From assembly GCA_021234155.1 (NCBI GenBank), contig JAJEKV010000003.1, positions 28,069,166 to 28,133,165 on the forward strand: a DNA stretch of 64,000 bases, read 5' to 3'. Below, one piece after another: positions 9,983 to 22,895 of this stretch (position 1 is the stretch's first letter; each line of letters starts with the position of its first letter). The stretch comes from Isoetes taiwanensis. Its lineage: Eukaryota > Streptophyta > Lycopodiopsida > Isoetales > Isoetaceae. Below the pieces are notes generated by a model. The model made no database searches, was not told the origin of the DNA, and saw only the letters and a program-made list of their open reading frames with translations. The position numbers were made by a program, and so were the translations under genes.

Positions 9983-10930
9983 CTAAGGGAAAGTGGTGAC
10001 GTGATTCGGAAGGGGCTCATCTAATGGCCAAATAGCTATACATTTGCCCCAATTGAGAAAACAACCTGATGCTATAGAGAAAGAATCTAGTAACTGCTTC
10101 GCATTCAAGAGATTATCTTCCGAGGCTTCTAAGAACAAAAAAGTATCATCGGCATATTGATTACAGATTTGCTGCGATCCATCTGACATCTGTAGCCCTG
10201 TTATAACCCTATCTTTCACTGCTGCAAGTAGCACTTGAGATAGTCCTTCTGCCACAATGTTAAAAAGGAAAGGCGCCAAGGGACGTCCTTGTCTAATGCC
10301 CCTGCTTACGTTGAAAATAGGTGAGGTATCTCCCAAAACTAATACAGATGCACGCGATGATTTCAATAGCTTTGCTACAATACTGGTAAACTCCTGTCCA
10401 CAGCCAAGAGCAAGCAACATCTTATCCAAAAACGACCAGCTCAGACTGTCATATGCCTTCTTAAAGTCAAGTTTTAGGTAAAGCACCTTTTGACGTGTCT
10501 TTCTTGCCCAATGTATGCCTTCAAAAGCAGCCGCAATATTACTGAGAATACTTCTGTCTGGAATAAATCCTGACTGAACATTAGATATGTGATCCACTAG
10601 AATAGGTTTTATTTTTTCCACATAACCTTTTGCTATAATTTTGTAAAAGGTTGATAACAGAGTAATAGGTCTCCAACCCCCTATGGATTTCGGTTCTTTC
10701 ACCTTTGGGATTAGGGTGATACAACCAGTGTTTAATTTACTATCAAGTTTATCTGCATGTAGAAAGTCCTGATAAGCACTGTACACAAGAGGCTGTACCC
10801 ATTCCCAGTATTCTTGAAAGAATTCTGCTGGAATGCCATCTAGACCCGGACATTTATTTCTAGCTAGAGAGTAGACAGCCTTACGCAATTCTTCAACGGA
10901 TAACGGTTGTCCTAGCTGTTCCCTTTGCAT
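9983..10930 (-). pseudogene. LINE ORF2 reverse transcriptase domain
   Basis: A 315-codon open frame with the full RT palm: KCPGLDGIPAEFFQ, WRPITLLSTFYKIIAK, GFIPDRSI, LDFKKAYDSLSW (first catalytic Asp), GIRQGRPLAPFLF and QYADDTFLF (YADD). This is the best-preserved part of the element. Its order and spacing fit plant L1-like LINEs. The frame is closed on both sides by shifts, so it is a remnant of a longer ORF2. Confidence 0.9.
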
Positions 10931-11279
10931 AGCGGATACCTTAGGTACAACTTTCGAGAGAATTAACTTCTCAAAGCAATCTTGAAAATATATATTCTTC
11001 TTCTTAAAAAAATCTTCAAAATGTTTAGAGACGAACCCCTTTATCTGTTGTGTTTCGGATAATGAGGCATTCCTCCCTGTACTGAAGATAATATGGCTGC
11101 TTGTTTCCTCTGCTTTGCTACTTTACAAAAGAAACCTGTGCATTTGTCACCTTCCTTGATCCACATCAATCCTGCTTTAGCCCTTGCTTGTTAAATTTTG
11201 ATTTGTTCTAGCCTCTTAATTTTCTCTGAAACTATCTTTTCCCTTTCGCCTGTGGTAATGCCACTTCTTTTAAGTTCTA

Positions 11280-12237
11280 TCAATTCTTTGTAAAGTGATT
11301 CCAACAAAACATTTTCCTCGCCCACCTTATTGCGCCCCCAAGCCTTTGAAATTTTTTAACCGCTGCTAGAGACGCAATCATTGTTTTCATTCCCTGTTTA
11401 TCTCTACTAGCCACTGTCCAAATCTGCTTACATTGATCTTTGAAATCGTCATCCTTAAGAAATCTGGGGTTCAGCCTGAAGACTGTCTTTAATGGTTTAA
11501 AAGTACTAACTCTAGAAGAGCATATAATCTGCGGATTATGATCTGAAATAGAGTTCTCTAAGAGATTATGACGGTACAGTGATATATTCTTTTCTTGCAA
11601 GACCTGAGAGCTTACATAGCACCTGTCGTGTCGTGCATATGCCCTACCATTTCCAATCCAACCATTGCAACACGTAAAACCTGGGTCTCCCTGTAGTTCC
11701 ATGAATCCCAATTCATTAAACATGCTCAGCCACTGATCCCTTTTAAATCCATGCACAACATCGATCCCACCCCCATATATATCACAACTACTTTCTACCA
11801 TATTAAAGTCGCCAACCATAATCCATCATGTATCTTAATCAAAGTTTTTCAATTTGTTCTTCACACTGGCCCATAAGGAGGCTCTTTATCTAGCTTGATT
11901 ATGTGCATAAATATTTATCACTCCCCACTTTTTACCATGAACATACCAGGTTAGTATTGCGCACCTCCCAAAATGATCTGTGTATGTCGATACAAGTTTC
12001 AACTGATTTCTCCAGGCAGTAAATGTTCCTGCACTAGAACTGCCACTAGATAATATGATGCCCACATAATCTTTTCCTAGTAGATTAAGCAGAATCCCAA
12101 CTTCTTCCTTCTTACATTTATGCTCCTATAGACAAACAATATCTGGGGAAATTTTTTTCATCGCTAAAGATAGCCTACTGCCTTTGGCCTCAGAGGATTT
12201 TACCCTCCTGATGTTCCAGCTAAGGATTTTATGCTCC
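11280..12237 (-). pseudogene. LINE ORF2 start and endonuclease domain
   Basis: ORF2 would begin at ATG 12237 (MEHKILSWNIRR). The APE-type endonuclease shows EHKC (metal-binding Glu), GDFNMVE (11819 downward), ARHDRCYV and SDHNPQI (catalytic Asp-His). An in-frame stop precedes EHKC and further breaks lie before GDFN, so only 11280-11819 is open. The domain nicks target DNA in target-primed reverse transcription. Confidence 0.85.
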
Positions 12238-12274
12238 ATTAGAGAACCCATTCGACAGTTTGGGTGATGTCGTC

Positions 12275-13164
12275 TCATTGTTCACCCAATCTTGATATAG
12301 CTCTCTTTTTTCTTGGCATTCTATCATCCAGATCCTCTATATTTTCATCTATTGGTAAATCCGCCCATCTGTTATTATGCACTGGGAACTCCTCATTAGC
12401 AGCTTGATATTCTATTGCGATATACTCAGTTGGTGTTTCCTCACTGTGATTCCCTATTGTAGCTTGTGCATTGAGACAGTTATGCCCTGTGAGATTTTTT
12501 GTGGTGCCTTTCGGGTTAGGCAACCTTTTTGCATCTGATTTTTAATTCTGCCATCGTTTATGTGCTGTACCATGGCCCACCCATCCTCATTTGCATGTTC
12601 CGTTCTATTTTCTAACTTTACCCCTCGCTCTTGCTTTTTGTCCAATTCTGGATTTCCTTTAGGTGGTGGGGTAACTTCACATTCTATTTCCCCTGAGTTT
12701 AGATGATCCTTCCCCTTTTTTTCTCCGTTTAGCTCTGTTACCTTTTCACCTGCTACTTTGACATTGTTGTGCAGCTGTGTTACCTTTTCTTCTGCTACTT
12801 TAACATTGCCTTGTGATTCTCTCCTGAACACAAAATAATCTTCCAAACCCTTAATTTCCAATGTGGGGAATATTCTTCTAATCTCCCATCCGTTTATGAG
12901 TCTTAACTTGAACAAGGAGTAGTATGTTCCACTTCGCACAAGAGTGAACTGTGGAATACCCTCCGCTGCTATAATGCCCACACAAATCCTTGGACCTTTT
13001 GCAATCGAATGGGTTATATATATCCCCAAGCTCTTTGCTATGGCAGTTAAAAATTCTGAGTCGAGCATATCCATTGGCAGCTGTTCTATCTCAAGCCAAC
13101 AGGGAAGTTTAACAGCTGACAATTTATCTGTGGTGAAACCTGGGGTAGTACTGGTATAACACAA
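12275..13164 (-). pseudogene. LINE ORF1, C-terminal half
   Basis: Frames 12454-13164 and 12275-12523 carry the second half of ORF1: LPCWLEIEQLPMDML, SLGIYITHSIAKGPRICVGI and LRLINGWEIRRIFP, then a long charged Lys/Glu tail. The same words occur in ORF1 of the 39-41 kb LINE (GLGVYLAHPIVQVPKICVAL). It overlaps the N-terminal half in another frame, so a frameshift lies near 13.15 kb. Role by family: RNA binding. Confidence 0.75.
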
Positions 13165-14134
13165 ATTCCCCCGCGAAACGGTCTATTCCCTTGGAGACTA
13201 TCTTTTCCACCGTTTTCTCATCGTCAAATAGTATTAGGAAAAAGTTACTCCCAATAGCTTTAATGCTCTGAAATTGAGGCATATTCAAGGCATCAAGATG
13301 CCTGGTGAGCCAATGTTGTAGCTTCCTGTAATCCAAGAAACCTCCCGTAAAAAATCCCACCACTGCCTTAGAGATTAAAATTTCCATATTCCTGATATGT
13401 TTAGAATGGTTTATCTCAGTTACTTTAAGAGTGTCATGTTCTGGCTTGATACCTGCTAATTGCAAAAAGTGTTCTAGATTGGCAGACAAGTTTCTAGAAG
13501 AAATAGAGTTCAAGGCCTCTTCTACTCTGCTGCTGCGGGATTCATTGCGAACTCCTTTTTTAATCAATTCAGAAAACCTGGGTCTTATAATTCTTTCTAA
13601 AATGTTGGCCTGTTTCCACTGATTAGATCTTTTGGCTTCCTTATTGCTCACAGTGAAGTCCAGGTTTTCATAACTTTTCAGCTCCTCCTGCTTACCATCA
13701 GCTCCTCTGTCGTCGATTATTTCTGCTCCATAGCAGACCGATACATCAGGTCTGGGTGCAGCCATTTCCGGCAGGGTCTCTGAGCCCCCAATTTTCTTAC
13801 CAGGGCCAGTTTCCGCTGTTGCTGCTACCACAGTTTGCTGCCTCAGCTCCTTCGACATCTCCTCCTTTTGCGATTTAGAAACCCCAAATGCAAGATTGGA
13901 AAACAAAGAACTGTTTGAAACTTCACCTAATAGGTCTGTATTGCTCCCCGATATCTTAAAATCTTGATGTACCTTGTTGGGAGCAAAAGCCCCAAATCCA
14001 AAAGCTGTTTTGGTGGCCGATTTTCCAGTCTTGATGCTTTTCCCATTTTTCTTTGTTGGAATCAGACTGTTCTTTGCAGGAATCGAAGGAATCCTGCCCC
14101 CGTTGCTTCTATCTGGCTCGATGGCCAGGTTCAC
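13124..14134 (-). pseudogene. LINE ORF1, N-terminal half with DUF4283-like domain
   Basis: A 336-codon frame. The first 180 residues are low-complexity and polar. The C-terminal third contains GFFTGGFLDYRKLQHWL and SNFFLILFDDEKTVEKIVS, the pattern of the DUF4283 RNA-binding domain found in ORF1 of plant LINEs. ATG 14134 is the first in-frame Met after a short 5' leader. Confidence 0.8.
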
Positions 14135-14194
14135 CTGTGTCGTCAGAGCAGCTGCAGTGCCATCGCCCGACGTAAAATTCTCTAAGAAGAACCC

Positions 14195-16200
14195 ATATGA
14201 TACGTCCTATTATTTCCAACTTTTGTCTACTCCATATCATATTTATGTGATATTTTTTTGTGGTACTAATGACCCTTCTCGTATACATACAAAACGCATC
14301 TTAACATATGACATACCCCTTATCGTATAAATATTGCAAACGAATTGTGGATAATAGATTAAAGTGAACTAAAGTGTTAAAGAATAATTTGTTCAGTATG
14401 AGTATGTATTGAAGTTTTTCATGATCCTAAGTTAACATAAAACTCGAAGGATTTTGTAAGTAAACTATGAATCTATCATGTTCCAAAACCCCCTCCTTCC
14501 TAGCTAGAAATTAGAAGATTAACCCCATCTTGTGCCATACGAGAAGTTCTATCTCGCCAACAACGACCCCTAGTCGTACGGATATGGATTCAAAACCAAA
14601 TAACTTTATTTTACTCATATGTATATGATATATTGGACAAAAAAAAAAAAAAACCTTATTATCCACGCACATGGTACGTACGACTTACATTGGTGATACC
14701 CCGGGGTTCAGATATCAAGTTCAATGCTAGACTGTCTGTAAGCCTTCGTCACTAGGCAGATATTAATGCAAACACAAAGATAAGTAAGTCAACGCAGAAT
14801 ATGTTGATGAGCTCAGTGTAGATGAATAGAATAGAATTGATTTTTGGGTTGCCCCTAGGGGGCAAACCCTCGCTCATGTGGGTTTTTGGTATATTCTAAG
14901 TATATGTTGGAATATGCCTAGAATATGCCAAAAACTGCTCCAAACCTCCTCCTGCCTATAAACTGCGGTCGCTAGTGGTGATGGGCGGCCGCTGTGGAAA
15001 CCGGCTAACCGGATGTGCTGTTTCTATTGAATCTTTGAGCAGAGCTATTCTGTCTATCTCTTCTCGAATCCTGTGTTGCTCTATCGATATAGCTGGATTC
15101 TTGGTTATTTGCCATGAATTTGCTTGTTGTGTAACTCTCGTTAAGAATGGATTTGAGGACTTGGCTAGTGCACAAGACAAATGAGACGATAGAAGACATT
15201 GATGTAAGAAAAAATGAGCAAGGCCCATATGGCTCATGCGAATCAGGTTATTTAGTATATGTGGATTCATTTGCTTCTTTAATCGTCACAAGTCTTTAAT
15301 AATAGCTGTCAATAACATTATGATTTTATAAAGCAAGTGGTTCTTTGATGATTTTATAAGTCTTCAATAATAGAAAATTTATAAGATGGTTCTTATAGAA
15401 CTTAATGCATTGAACCACTTACATGGCTTGCTAAGTAACCAAAGGTGTAAAATCACGATTCTTTTACTGGATACATACAATTGGGAGAACAGAGCAAAGG
15501 TTAATCTAAGGACTTTAATTTTGCTGAAGCAGCAGTGATGATTAAAGTGTACTCGGTCAATGTTTTGAAGGTACAACTTGCAAGATTGATATGCTCTTCT
15601 GCTCTGTCTTATTTCAATGCAACGACTTTTTTCTACTCATACTAGTATGGTTCATAAACAAATTTACATTATTCCCCTTCAATCACTAGAATATTAGCTG
15701 CAGACCTGGGTGATATCTGTTAGGAAAACGAATTTTAGAGCTCGGATGTTTGAGACACTTTTGTTGCCTATACTCTTCTTTCGGGTCGATTCCTGAAGAT
15801 GGTTGGAAGTTCCCCAGCCTGCTATATGTTTATTTCATGCCTTTGTGGCTAATATTTCTTCTGTAACATTTGTGGATAGTTGCTTGTGAGTATCATAGAA
15901 CTTGTTTTAGTAAAAACATCATTTTTAGGCCCATTCAACAGAGTACACTGTCTTATCCAAATCAAAAAGCCTGATTTGGACAGTAATGCCTTCGCATGCC
16001 TCATTTAACTTAAGACAATGAGAATGTATGACATTATGGATCCCGCTATTGCACATTTCTACACATAATAAACATAGCATTAAACAAGTTGATAGAGACA
16101 AATTTGGGAAGTTTGCCTATCTTGGCAAAGTGCCAATTTTAATTTTAATGTTTGGTTTTTTTTCATTATTGTAAACCTGATTAACTGCATTCATTTTGCA
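14195..16200. other. no gene seen upstream of GBP-like remnant
   Basis: AT-rich, with an A-run at 14640-14655. Frames of 60-100 codons at about 14.96-15.27 kb show no family. It may hold intronic or upstream sequence of the GBP-like pseudogene, whose GTPase exons are not visible here. Confidence 0.25.
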
Positions 16201-18663
16201 GGAAATTAAGTTGCTGCTTCTGCAATATATGCATTCATGTTTTGTACCTAGCAAGTGGAGGGAGCTCATGGATTTTCTGATAAAGAGGTGACAATTTCCT
16301 AAATTATATTGTAATTGCCTAGAATGTTGAGAGTTGATCACAGGGGTCTTTGGACCAATGCGTGTCTTTGGACTAATGTTGGTCTTCTGAAAGTTGACAG
16401 TCTTCTTCTTCTGGGTCTGATTGAGCTTTCAATATCAACCTATCTTACTATTCCAGCAAATCAGATCATTAACTATCATCAAGGTTGTAATAGCATCACG
16501 TGGAGCAGCTTTATCCAGACTTGTGATAACCAGCTTTCAGAACAAGAATTATAGAAAATACTACCTGCGTACTATTCTGAACTGCAGGTAATGTGAGGTT
16601 CTCAATGGGTGCATCCTTTGTCTGATAGCCACATTTAATCTATTATTATAACGCATGGGTGCAGTGCCTATTTAAGAATAATATGTTTCAGCAATTGATA
16701 ATGAGAATTGTATCCATGAAAATTGTCACAGAACATTCCAAAGAACAAGAAGCCGTCCTATTTGACAGGAAGAGGGATCACCAGGAAAATGATTCCAATG
16801 GAAGGAAAACTTATATAATAATAGAGCTTCAAAAAATGTAAAATGAGTTTTGGTCCAAAGACACAAAGGATCAGTTCAGAACAACAAGACTTAGAAAAAT
16901 TAAGAGTTTCAGCTTGTAACGACTATGACTTTTCTTGGGATGTTCCAAAAAGGTGGCCAACACATCCGCATCGCTCTTGTTTTCTAATTCACTGTGTGTA
17001 CATGGTTTCATAAAGTCTTATTCTAGTTTCAAAGATGCCTTTATATTGATTGCTCCATATGCTGATCTACTTCTTTTGGCAGCCTAGATGGACCCATACG
17101 TGATGTTGTCTATCATGCAAATGAAAAGACTACTGCAATATGTGCAGAACACAAATTGAAGTACGACTGCTTAGAAGAGAGCACAAATATATGTGTACAA
17201 CAGAAAACTGTTGCAAAGAAAGAAATATTATATGGAAGAAGAGATGTGAGTTGGTCATGTCTGACTTCAAATCTGTATCTGGACGGTTCATTACGTCGCA
17301 ATCAATGTTAGAAGTAAATATAAGTAGACTTGAGCAACAATATGCTAAGCTTCTTAAATAGTTGGAGGAGGCACAGTCTAGTTTAGCCGAGTGGAAAGGG
17401 AGATATACAAAGGCTATGGACCAATAGTTACAGGTTGGTGGGACGAAAACTTTGTGTGCACATCATGATACATTACAATTGCGCCCTGCTGAAGCAATGC
17501 TGGCATCAGCAAGGGAACAGTTGCAATTGGCAAAAGATGAAGCATTTGAGTTACGTCGTAAGCATGATGCTATAGCATCAGTCTATGATAGTGTAGTACA
17601 AAGGGCAAATGCACTTTTGAAACATGTCAATCATCGCTCACAACAAAGAGAAGATGAGCTTAGGGCTGATCTTTCTTTGAGGCTTGCTAAAAGGTACTTA
17701 AAATGGCAAGTCTTATTTCTTAAAAATTATGAATCTATAATAAATTGTAAGAATCAACTGTAAACTATAGGACCTTAGATTCTTTGGACATGGTTTTTGC
17801 TGATGAACAAAGTGTTGCGAAGAGTCATCAAATGTGGCACTGATGAAAAGGTGTTCTGACATGACACCACCACGACTATATCCTGAGTAGTCGAGCTGAT
17901 GAATTCTTATGCTATTTATCTCCCTTCCATTTTGATGAAACGACAAATATATTGGTATGTTGGTCCAATTCTGTCTCGTGTCATTTTGCACTCTCAAATT
18001 TCTCTAGGTTGGTGAAGTAGCAGATCTCCAGTTCACATTAGAAATGAGCATGCATCGGGTTGCAGAGAGTCCAACTTGAAGGTATACATATATTGCTGAA
18101 AGCTAATGATCTTTTGCTATTTCTGCTTTCTAAGCATTTCGAATTGCACTTAGATTCAACAAAGCGAGAATGCTTATCAAGCAGCAAAATTGACAGCTCT
18201 ACAAAAGAACCAGGACGCTATACATAAAGCTGCTAAAGTGTGCATACATCAGCAAAAGCTTTGAAGGAAGAAATGAAAGGCACACAGAAACCAAAATTTC
18301 ACAATGAAGCACAATTAAGAATTATAATGGCAAAACTGGAGTCAGCTGAAGTAAGATGTGCATCATTAGAAAATGCTTTGAGGGATGCTACGAATAAAGC
18401 CACCAAATCTAAGCAGGCAGCAGCTTTGTCAGAGAAACTGAAGTTCGAGGAAATGAAGTTGTCTATGAAAAGGTTAGCTGCACTAGAAAAGGCAAACTCT
18501 TGTAGAAGCACTTCAGAAACAAAGAGATGATATAAGGCGTTTTCTAGAGAAAACAAGGAATCAACAACATCAAGCTTTACTAAAAGCTAAAACATTAGAA
18601 AAAAGCCTCGAAACAAGGCAACAGAGAATGGAAGAAATTCTTATATCTGAACATGCACAAAGA

Positions 18664-18702
18664 ATAGAATAGAATAGAATAGAATAGAATAGAATAGAAT
18701 AT
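18664..18702 (+). repeat. (AGAAT)n microsatellite
   Basis: About seven to eight AGAAT/TAGAA units inside coiled-coil coding sequence of the GBP-like remnant. Confidence 0.9.
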
Positions 18703-18899
18703 GATTTTGTAAAGCTTTTGGAGACATTACTGGCTTCAGAGAGAACAACACATGCAGAGACGAATGCAAGAGCAGAGCTTTTTTCCTTACCGCTACAAAG
18801 TGTCCAGGCAAAACTAGATAAAGCTCAGTAGGATCTTGCTCTAACTCATTTTAGTGACACAACCATAAAGAAGCTCTGGGAACAAGGAATAGATAGCTC

Positions 18900-19343
18900 G
18901 GACGTCCGTATTTTAGAGTCTGGGATGTGGTATTTCCAGACTTTCTTGGTGGTATTTCTGGACATCCGTTATCAGCCAGGTGGTATTTCCGGCCAAAAAA
19001 AGTGGTATTTTCGGCCAAAAAGTGGTATTTCTGGCCAAAAACCAAGCGTGAAACTGCATGGCGGGCGGAGCTGAAATCTTTGGTCGGATCGTTCTTGCAG
19101 CTCCGTGGACGGCTTGAACTGCTTCAAAAGCCCTTCTAATCACTTTGTCTGCCCCTTTAACGTTAGTTTGATGAAGAGAGGAAGCGATTTAAGCTCAGAT
19201 AGAGCCGGATTGATCCAAAAATGCCCCAAAACAGTTGATTCTAGGCTTGAAACTGTGAAGTTACAGTGGCTGATAATGGATGGCCGGAAATACCACAAAA
19301 AAGTCCGGAAATACCACATCCCGGACTCTAAATACGGAGATCC
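18900..19343. mobile_element. Mutator-like MITE, 444 bp
   Basis: Terminal inverted repeats of about 75 bp share the words TCCGTATTTAGAGTC and GGGATGTGGTATTTCC. The element is flanked by a 9 bp direct repeat AGATAGCTC at 18891-18899 and 19344-19352, which is the Mutator-superfamily TSD length. Inside the left half are three near-copies of a unit of about 20 bp built on GTGGTATTTCNGGCC. It is non-coding and inserted in the last visible part of the GBP-like remnant. The arms are nearly identical, so insertion is fairly recent compared with decay of the host gene. Confidence 0.85.
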
Positions 19344-19359
19344 AGATAGCTCCACCAAA

Positions 19360-22000
19360 TGATTCCAGCTTACCAAGTTCTAAGCCAGATTGACACTCGA
19401 AAGTTGTGAGCATCACGTATTTTGCAAAGTATCCCTTCACCCAGCAGCTTTCCTAGCATTCCTGCCATGTCCAACACTGTCAAGTTATTTAAATATGCAA
19501 TCCCGGGGAAATGGTGACAAAGAGACTCAACCATTGGACATTTGGAGCCTCAAGCCTGTAGACCGTAACCCGTAAACTAGCACCATATATAATTTTCTGC
19601 CAGGAAATGCCATAAATAAGTCTACAACCAGGATCATAACCATTAGTTGGCTACGAACTTAAAGCATTAATTGGTTATGGACCTATCTAGAAGAATGTTG
19701 CCTTGAAAAAAGCAAAATGTTCTATGTATGTCTAGTGTGCATGCATCCAATGCAATGCTTCTATATTTTTAGATCTTGGCACCTTGATTTTACCAAAAGC
19801 AAAATGACAATGAAGAGCAATCAAGTTTATAAGTCAGTATCAACACCTTTCAATTATCTTAAAAGACCAGCAGCTAATATATACCAGTGGAAGCTTTGCC
19901 ATTGGCAACTTCTAATTCCTAAACTTCTTTTTGAAGACTTATGGTTCTTCTACAGATCAAACTACTTATTCAAATATCAATTCTGGAAACTAGATATTTC
20001 TCTGAAAAGAAAATTTAATGGAAATGCATGCTCTTAAAGGTGGCATAATCATGCTCTCAAAGCTGGTAGTAGATGCAACTCTAGTTAGGAAAGGTTGGCA
20101 AAATTATGAAGTGAATAATCTAGTATACTGTTAAACTTTCTCATAAACGTAAGCTTATCCTTATTAATCCTCATATGGCAAATCCCTTGATACAGTAAGA
20201 ATACATAAATTTTGAGTTGTATTAACATACTGCACAGTGCTGATGGTGTAGATACGACATCTTTGGGTGTACCACTTAAAACCAACAAATTACATGTGAT
20301 ATAATCATTTTATTCTACAAATGCATGCATATAATTTGTTATTCCATTTTGTCCATTGGATACAAAATAAATAGTGTGTTTTATTACTAACTTGTATGCC
20401 CCTACGTATAAAGTTATAAATACTTTCTCTTTCCTTCCTCAGTTGTATGAATTGGGCTGCATAATTTCTTAAACAAAACTCAAAACTCCTACATTTTCAT
20501 CCTGTCTTCATAGTATTTACATGGCTTCACATAAAACAAAAAAAAAAGCCTAGTACAAAATGGCCATGGGACCCATACAATGGGCTAGAACAACCCAAGG
20601 TCTCACCAAACATAATAAAAACATTACAAAGCTGTGGCAAAACCAGATGAAACTATGGCTTGGTCCTTAGGCCAGACAATCAAATCAGGCTTTACATACC
20701 ATCACAAAACACAAGAACAAATAGAAATAACGATATAAAGAAGAATGTAGCTATACAAAAACTGTCCAAGGATCAAAAGGCCACTGATCCCTACTGATAG
20801 CCTGACCTCCTCTGTATACTGCCCACTTTAGTTGCGGGCAGGCTCTCATACCCGATATAATTCCTCTTTTCGTCTGTAGAGTTGTGCTAGAGTTAGATCC
20901 TCTTGGAGGAAAAAGGTGGTCCCTTTCAGATGATTGCCATGCCCCTCGAGATTGAATCTCTAACATGTACTAGGAGGTGATGAGGACGGTTAGGTCGTGT
21001 TGCACCTACCCGACGTGCCAAGATGATGCCATCTGCCTGTATGTGTATCACCTTGGTAAAAAAAAAATTCTGCCTCATCTATAGCAAGACAACCACTCGT
21101 CTCCTCAATACCGACAATATGTAGGCTCAGGTCATGTAATCATTCTACTCTTAAAATTCTGTCATAATCCAATGAGGAAGGATTAATTAACAAAGTATAC
21201 ATCAAAGTTTAAATTATATGGTTCCTCTCAGATCATCTCTAGATGTCCATCAAGTGTTTCTTAACGTAGGTTTTTAATGCATCCTCTTTATGTAGAAAAC
21301 ATAAAATTTCTGATTTTCTGTAAAGAAATTGGCATTAGATCTTTTGTACTACCTCTACTTACTAGCAAAACACTGGAAAGGTAATAAACAAGAGTAAAAG
21401 TAGTTGACTCTAGCATCCCTTTGTTCCTATTCTTCACATTCCTAATTGTGAAGTACCAAATAAGTTTCAACGGTCTGAAACATCTTTATGATAGAAGGAG
21501 CCATTAGTAAATCTAGGTTGTTAATGTGAATTTGATGTGGATTCAAGTGCGCTTTGCATGTAACCTGATATGTTATGTTCAACTACCATCAGAGAATCAT
21601 CATAACCTATTATGTTATGGAAAGAACCTGGAGTGGATTTCAACACGTCATGTATGCTGCACATATCATGAGAGACAATAACAAGGAAAGCTACTGCCAA
21701 ACCTCAGAATGGAAGGAATCTTCCATGGACACCTTTGGGAATAGCAGAGGGGATGCATGTAACAATTATGCAAGGCCATTCAATCGTCAAGATAGAAATG
21801 AAAGAAATGATAAAGCTGGACAACGAGAGGTATGGAAGAGACAATTAGAGGTTGTCACGTATTCATCATCATAGATATGGAGGTTGGATATGGCCAAAAA
21901 CTTGGGATATAGGGGCATTTAGATCCAGAAAAAGCCTATTACAATCTTCATCCCATTGCTAACTATGACGACCATTCTTATTGTGGCAAGCCCTTCTTAA
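19360..22000. other. no gene recognised
   Basis: AT-rich DNA with scattered short frames. A 99-codon frame at 21575-21874 ends in a Lys/Arg/Asn-rich run without known motif. No repeat match was seen within the window. Confidence 0.25.
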
Positions 22001-22233
22001 GCTCAAAATCAGAAACGAAAAAACAGGGGCCTTGAAATTTCGGCCCCAAACGACTGATTCTTTCAGAGCGAAAAACGCAGCTGATCTTCACCTGATTTGC
22101 ACCTTCAGCTGCGATGATCTCCCTTGGCTTCACCTTCCCCTGCGAAGCGGCGCCGCCAAGGAAGGGCTACCAGAGTTCGCCGGAAAAAAACGATCAGGGG
22201 GCAAATTTCAAGCCCCCTGTTTTTTCGTCAGGG

Positions 22234-22392
22234 AATTTTCACCGCCTGAAAATTTCGCGGTGAAATTTCCTGGCGGCCGCCAGGCTCGCGGCCGCCAGGA
22301 AATTTCACCGCAAAATTTTCAGGCGCGGCGCCGCCCGCGAGCCTGGCGGCCGCCAGGAAATTTCACCGCGAAATTTTCAGGCGGTGAAAATT
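22234..22392. repeat. GC-rich inverted repeat, 58 bp arms
   Basis: Arms 22234-22291 and 22335-22392 are perfect complements, with a 43 bp spacer. Each arm contains the 16 bp palindrome CCTGGCGGCCGCCAGG. The spacer repeats pieces of the arm, so alternative folds exist. It lies in an island of GC-rich DNA (22.1-23.0 kb) far above the local base composition. Confidence 0.9.
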
Positions 22393-22400
22393 ACCTCTTT

Positions 22401-22890
22401 CGTAACCTACGAGACCCTGAAATTTCCGACGATTTCAGGCTTTGTTTTTTTTCAGGTGATTTTGGGATCGAGGTTTCTGGCGGCGGTTTGGTAGCGCCAC
22501 CAGGTTTTTTTCCTAGGACCAGGATCAGGTCCCTCTGCCCCGCAATGAAGGACCTCTTTCTGTAAGCTTTGGTCTATAAGCTTATTTCCGGATGAAGGAC
22601 GTCTGTTGCCAAGCTCTGCAAGCTTTGTTCCAGGCCAGGCCGAAGCTGAAGCTGTATAAGCTTTGTACAGTAATTTTAGGATCTCTGAAAAAGACTATTT
22701 TATGCCTTGTGCGATAGCCAGAAGCTTTGCAAGCTTTGTTCCGGTAAAGTAGCATGAATGGCCGATCTTCAGCTAAAGAATCTTCAAACCTACATAAATG
22801 AGAAGCGAAACAATAGATTAAGCGGCCTTTCACAGCAGTTCTTCTCACCGTAGTTCAAGAATGAGGAAATTTCGGGTCCCGTAGGTTACG
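22401..22890. repeat. outer inverted repeat pair
   Basis: The segments 22401-22427 and 22865-22890 are inverted copies (about 24 of 27 matching), sharing CGTAACCTAC and GAAATTTC words. They bracket 440 bp and link the two GC hairpins into one nested foldback. Confidence 0.6.
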
Positions 22891-22895
22891 GCGGA

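Larger units (their letters stand above)
7809..14190 (-). mobile_element. L1-like LINE, nearly full length, decayed
   Basis: A minus-strand non-LTR element with ORF1 (14134 down to about 12275), then ORF2 with endonuclease, reverse transcriptase and C-terminal region (about 12237 down to 8490). The 3' end is an A-rich tail, seen as T-run 7809-7817 on the plus strand, followed by the tail sequence GAAGGATCAGATATATTAAT. A foldback element (7845-8407) sits between the coding end and the tail. Frameshifts and stops break both ORFs, so it cannot move by itself. I did not find a convincing TSD. Confidence 0.85.
16202..19380 (+). pseudogene. guanylate-binding-protein-like (GBPL), coiled-coil part
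   Basis: Exon 16202-16287 (TTTTGCAG acceptor, AAGAG/GTGACA donor) encodes PSKWRELMDFL, and the next begins at 17083 with SLDGPIRDVV. These correspond to the GKWQKL..FLQQSLEGPIHDL junction of plant GBP-like proteins. Later pieces are pure coiled coil: LEQQYAKLLK, LEEAQSSLAEWKGRY, AMLASAREQLQLAKDEAFEL (17452-17690), ESAEVRCASLENALRDAT (18240-18530) and RRFLEKTRNQQHQALLKA. Breaks seen: a frame change near 17.23 kb, TAG codons after YAKLLK and after KAMDQ, a frame change near 18.24 kb, an AGAAT microsatellite and a Mutator-like MITE. The N-terminal GTPase is absent. In plants the family includes condensate-forming immune GTPases. This copy is dead. Confidence 0.75.
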
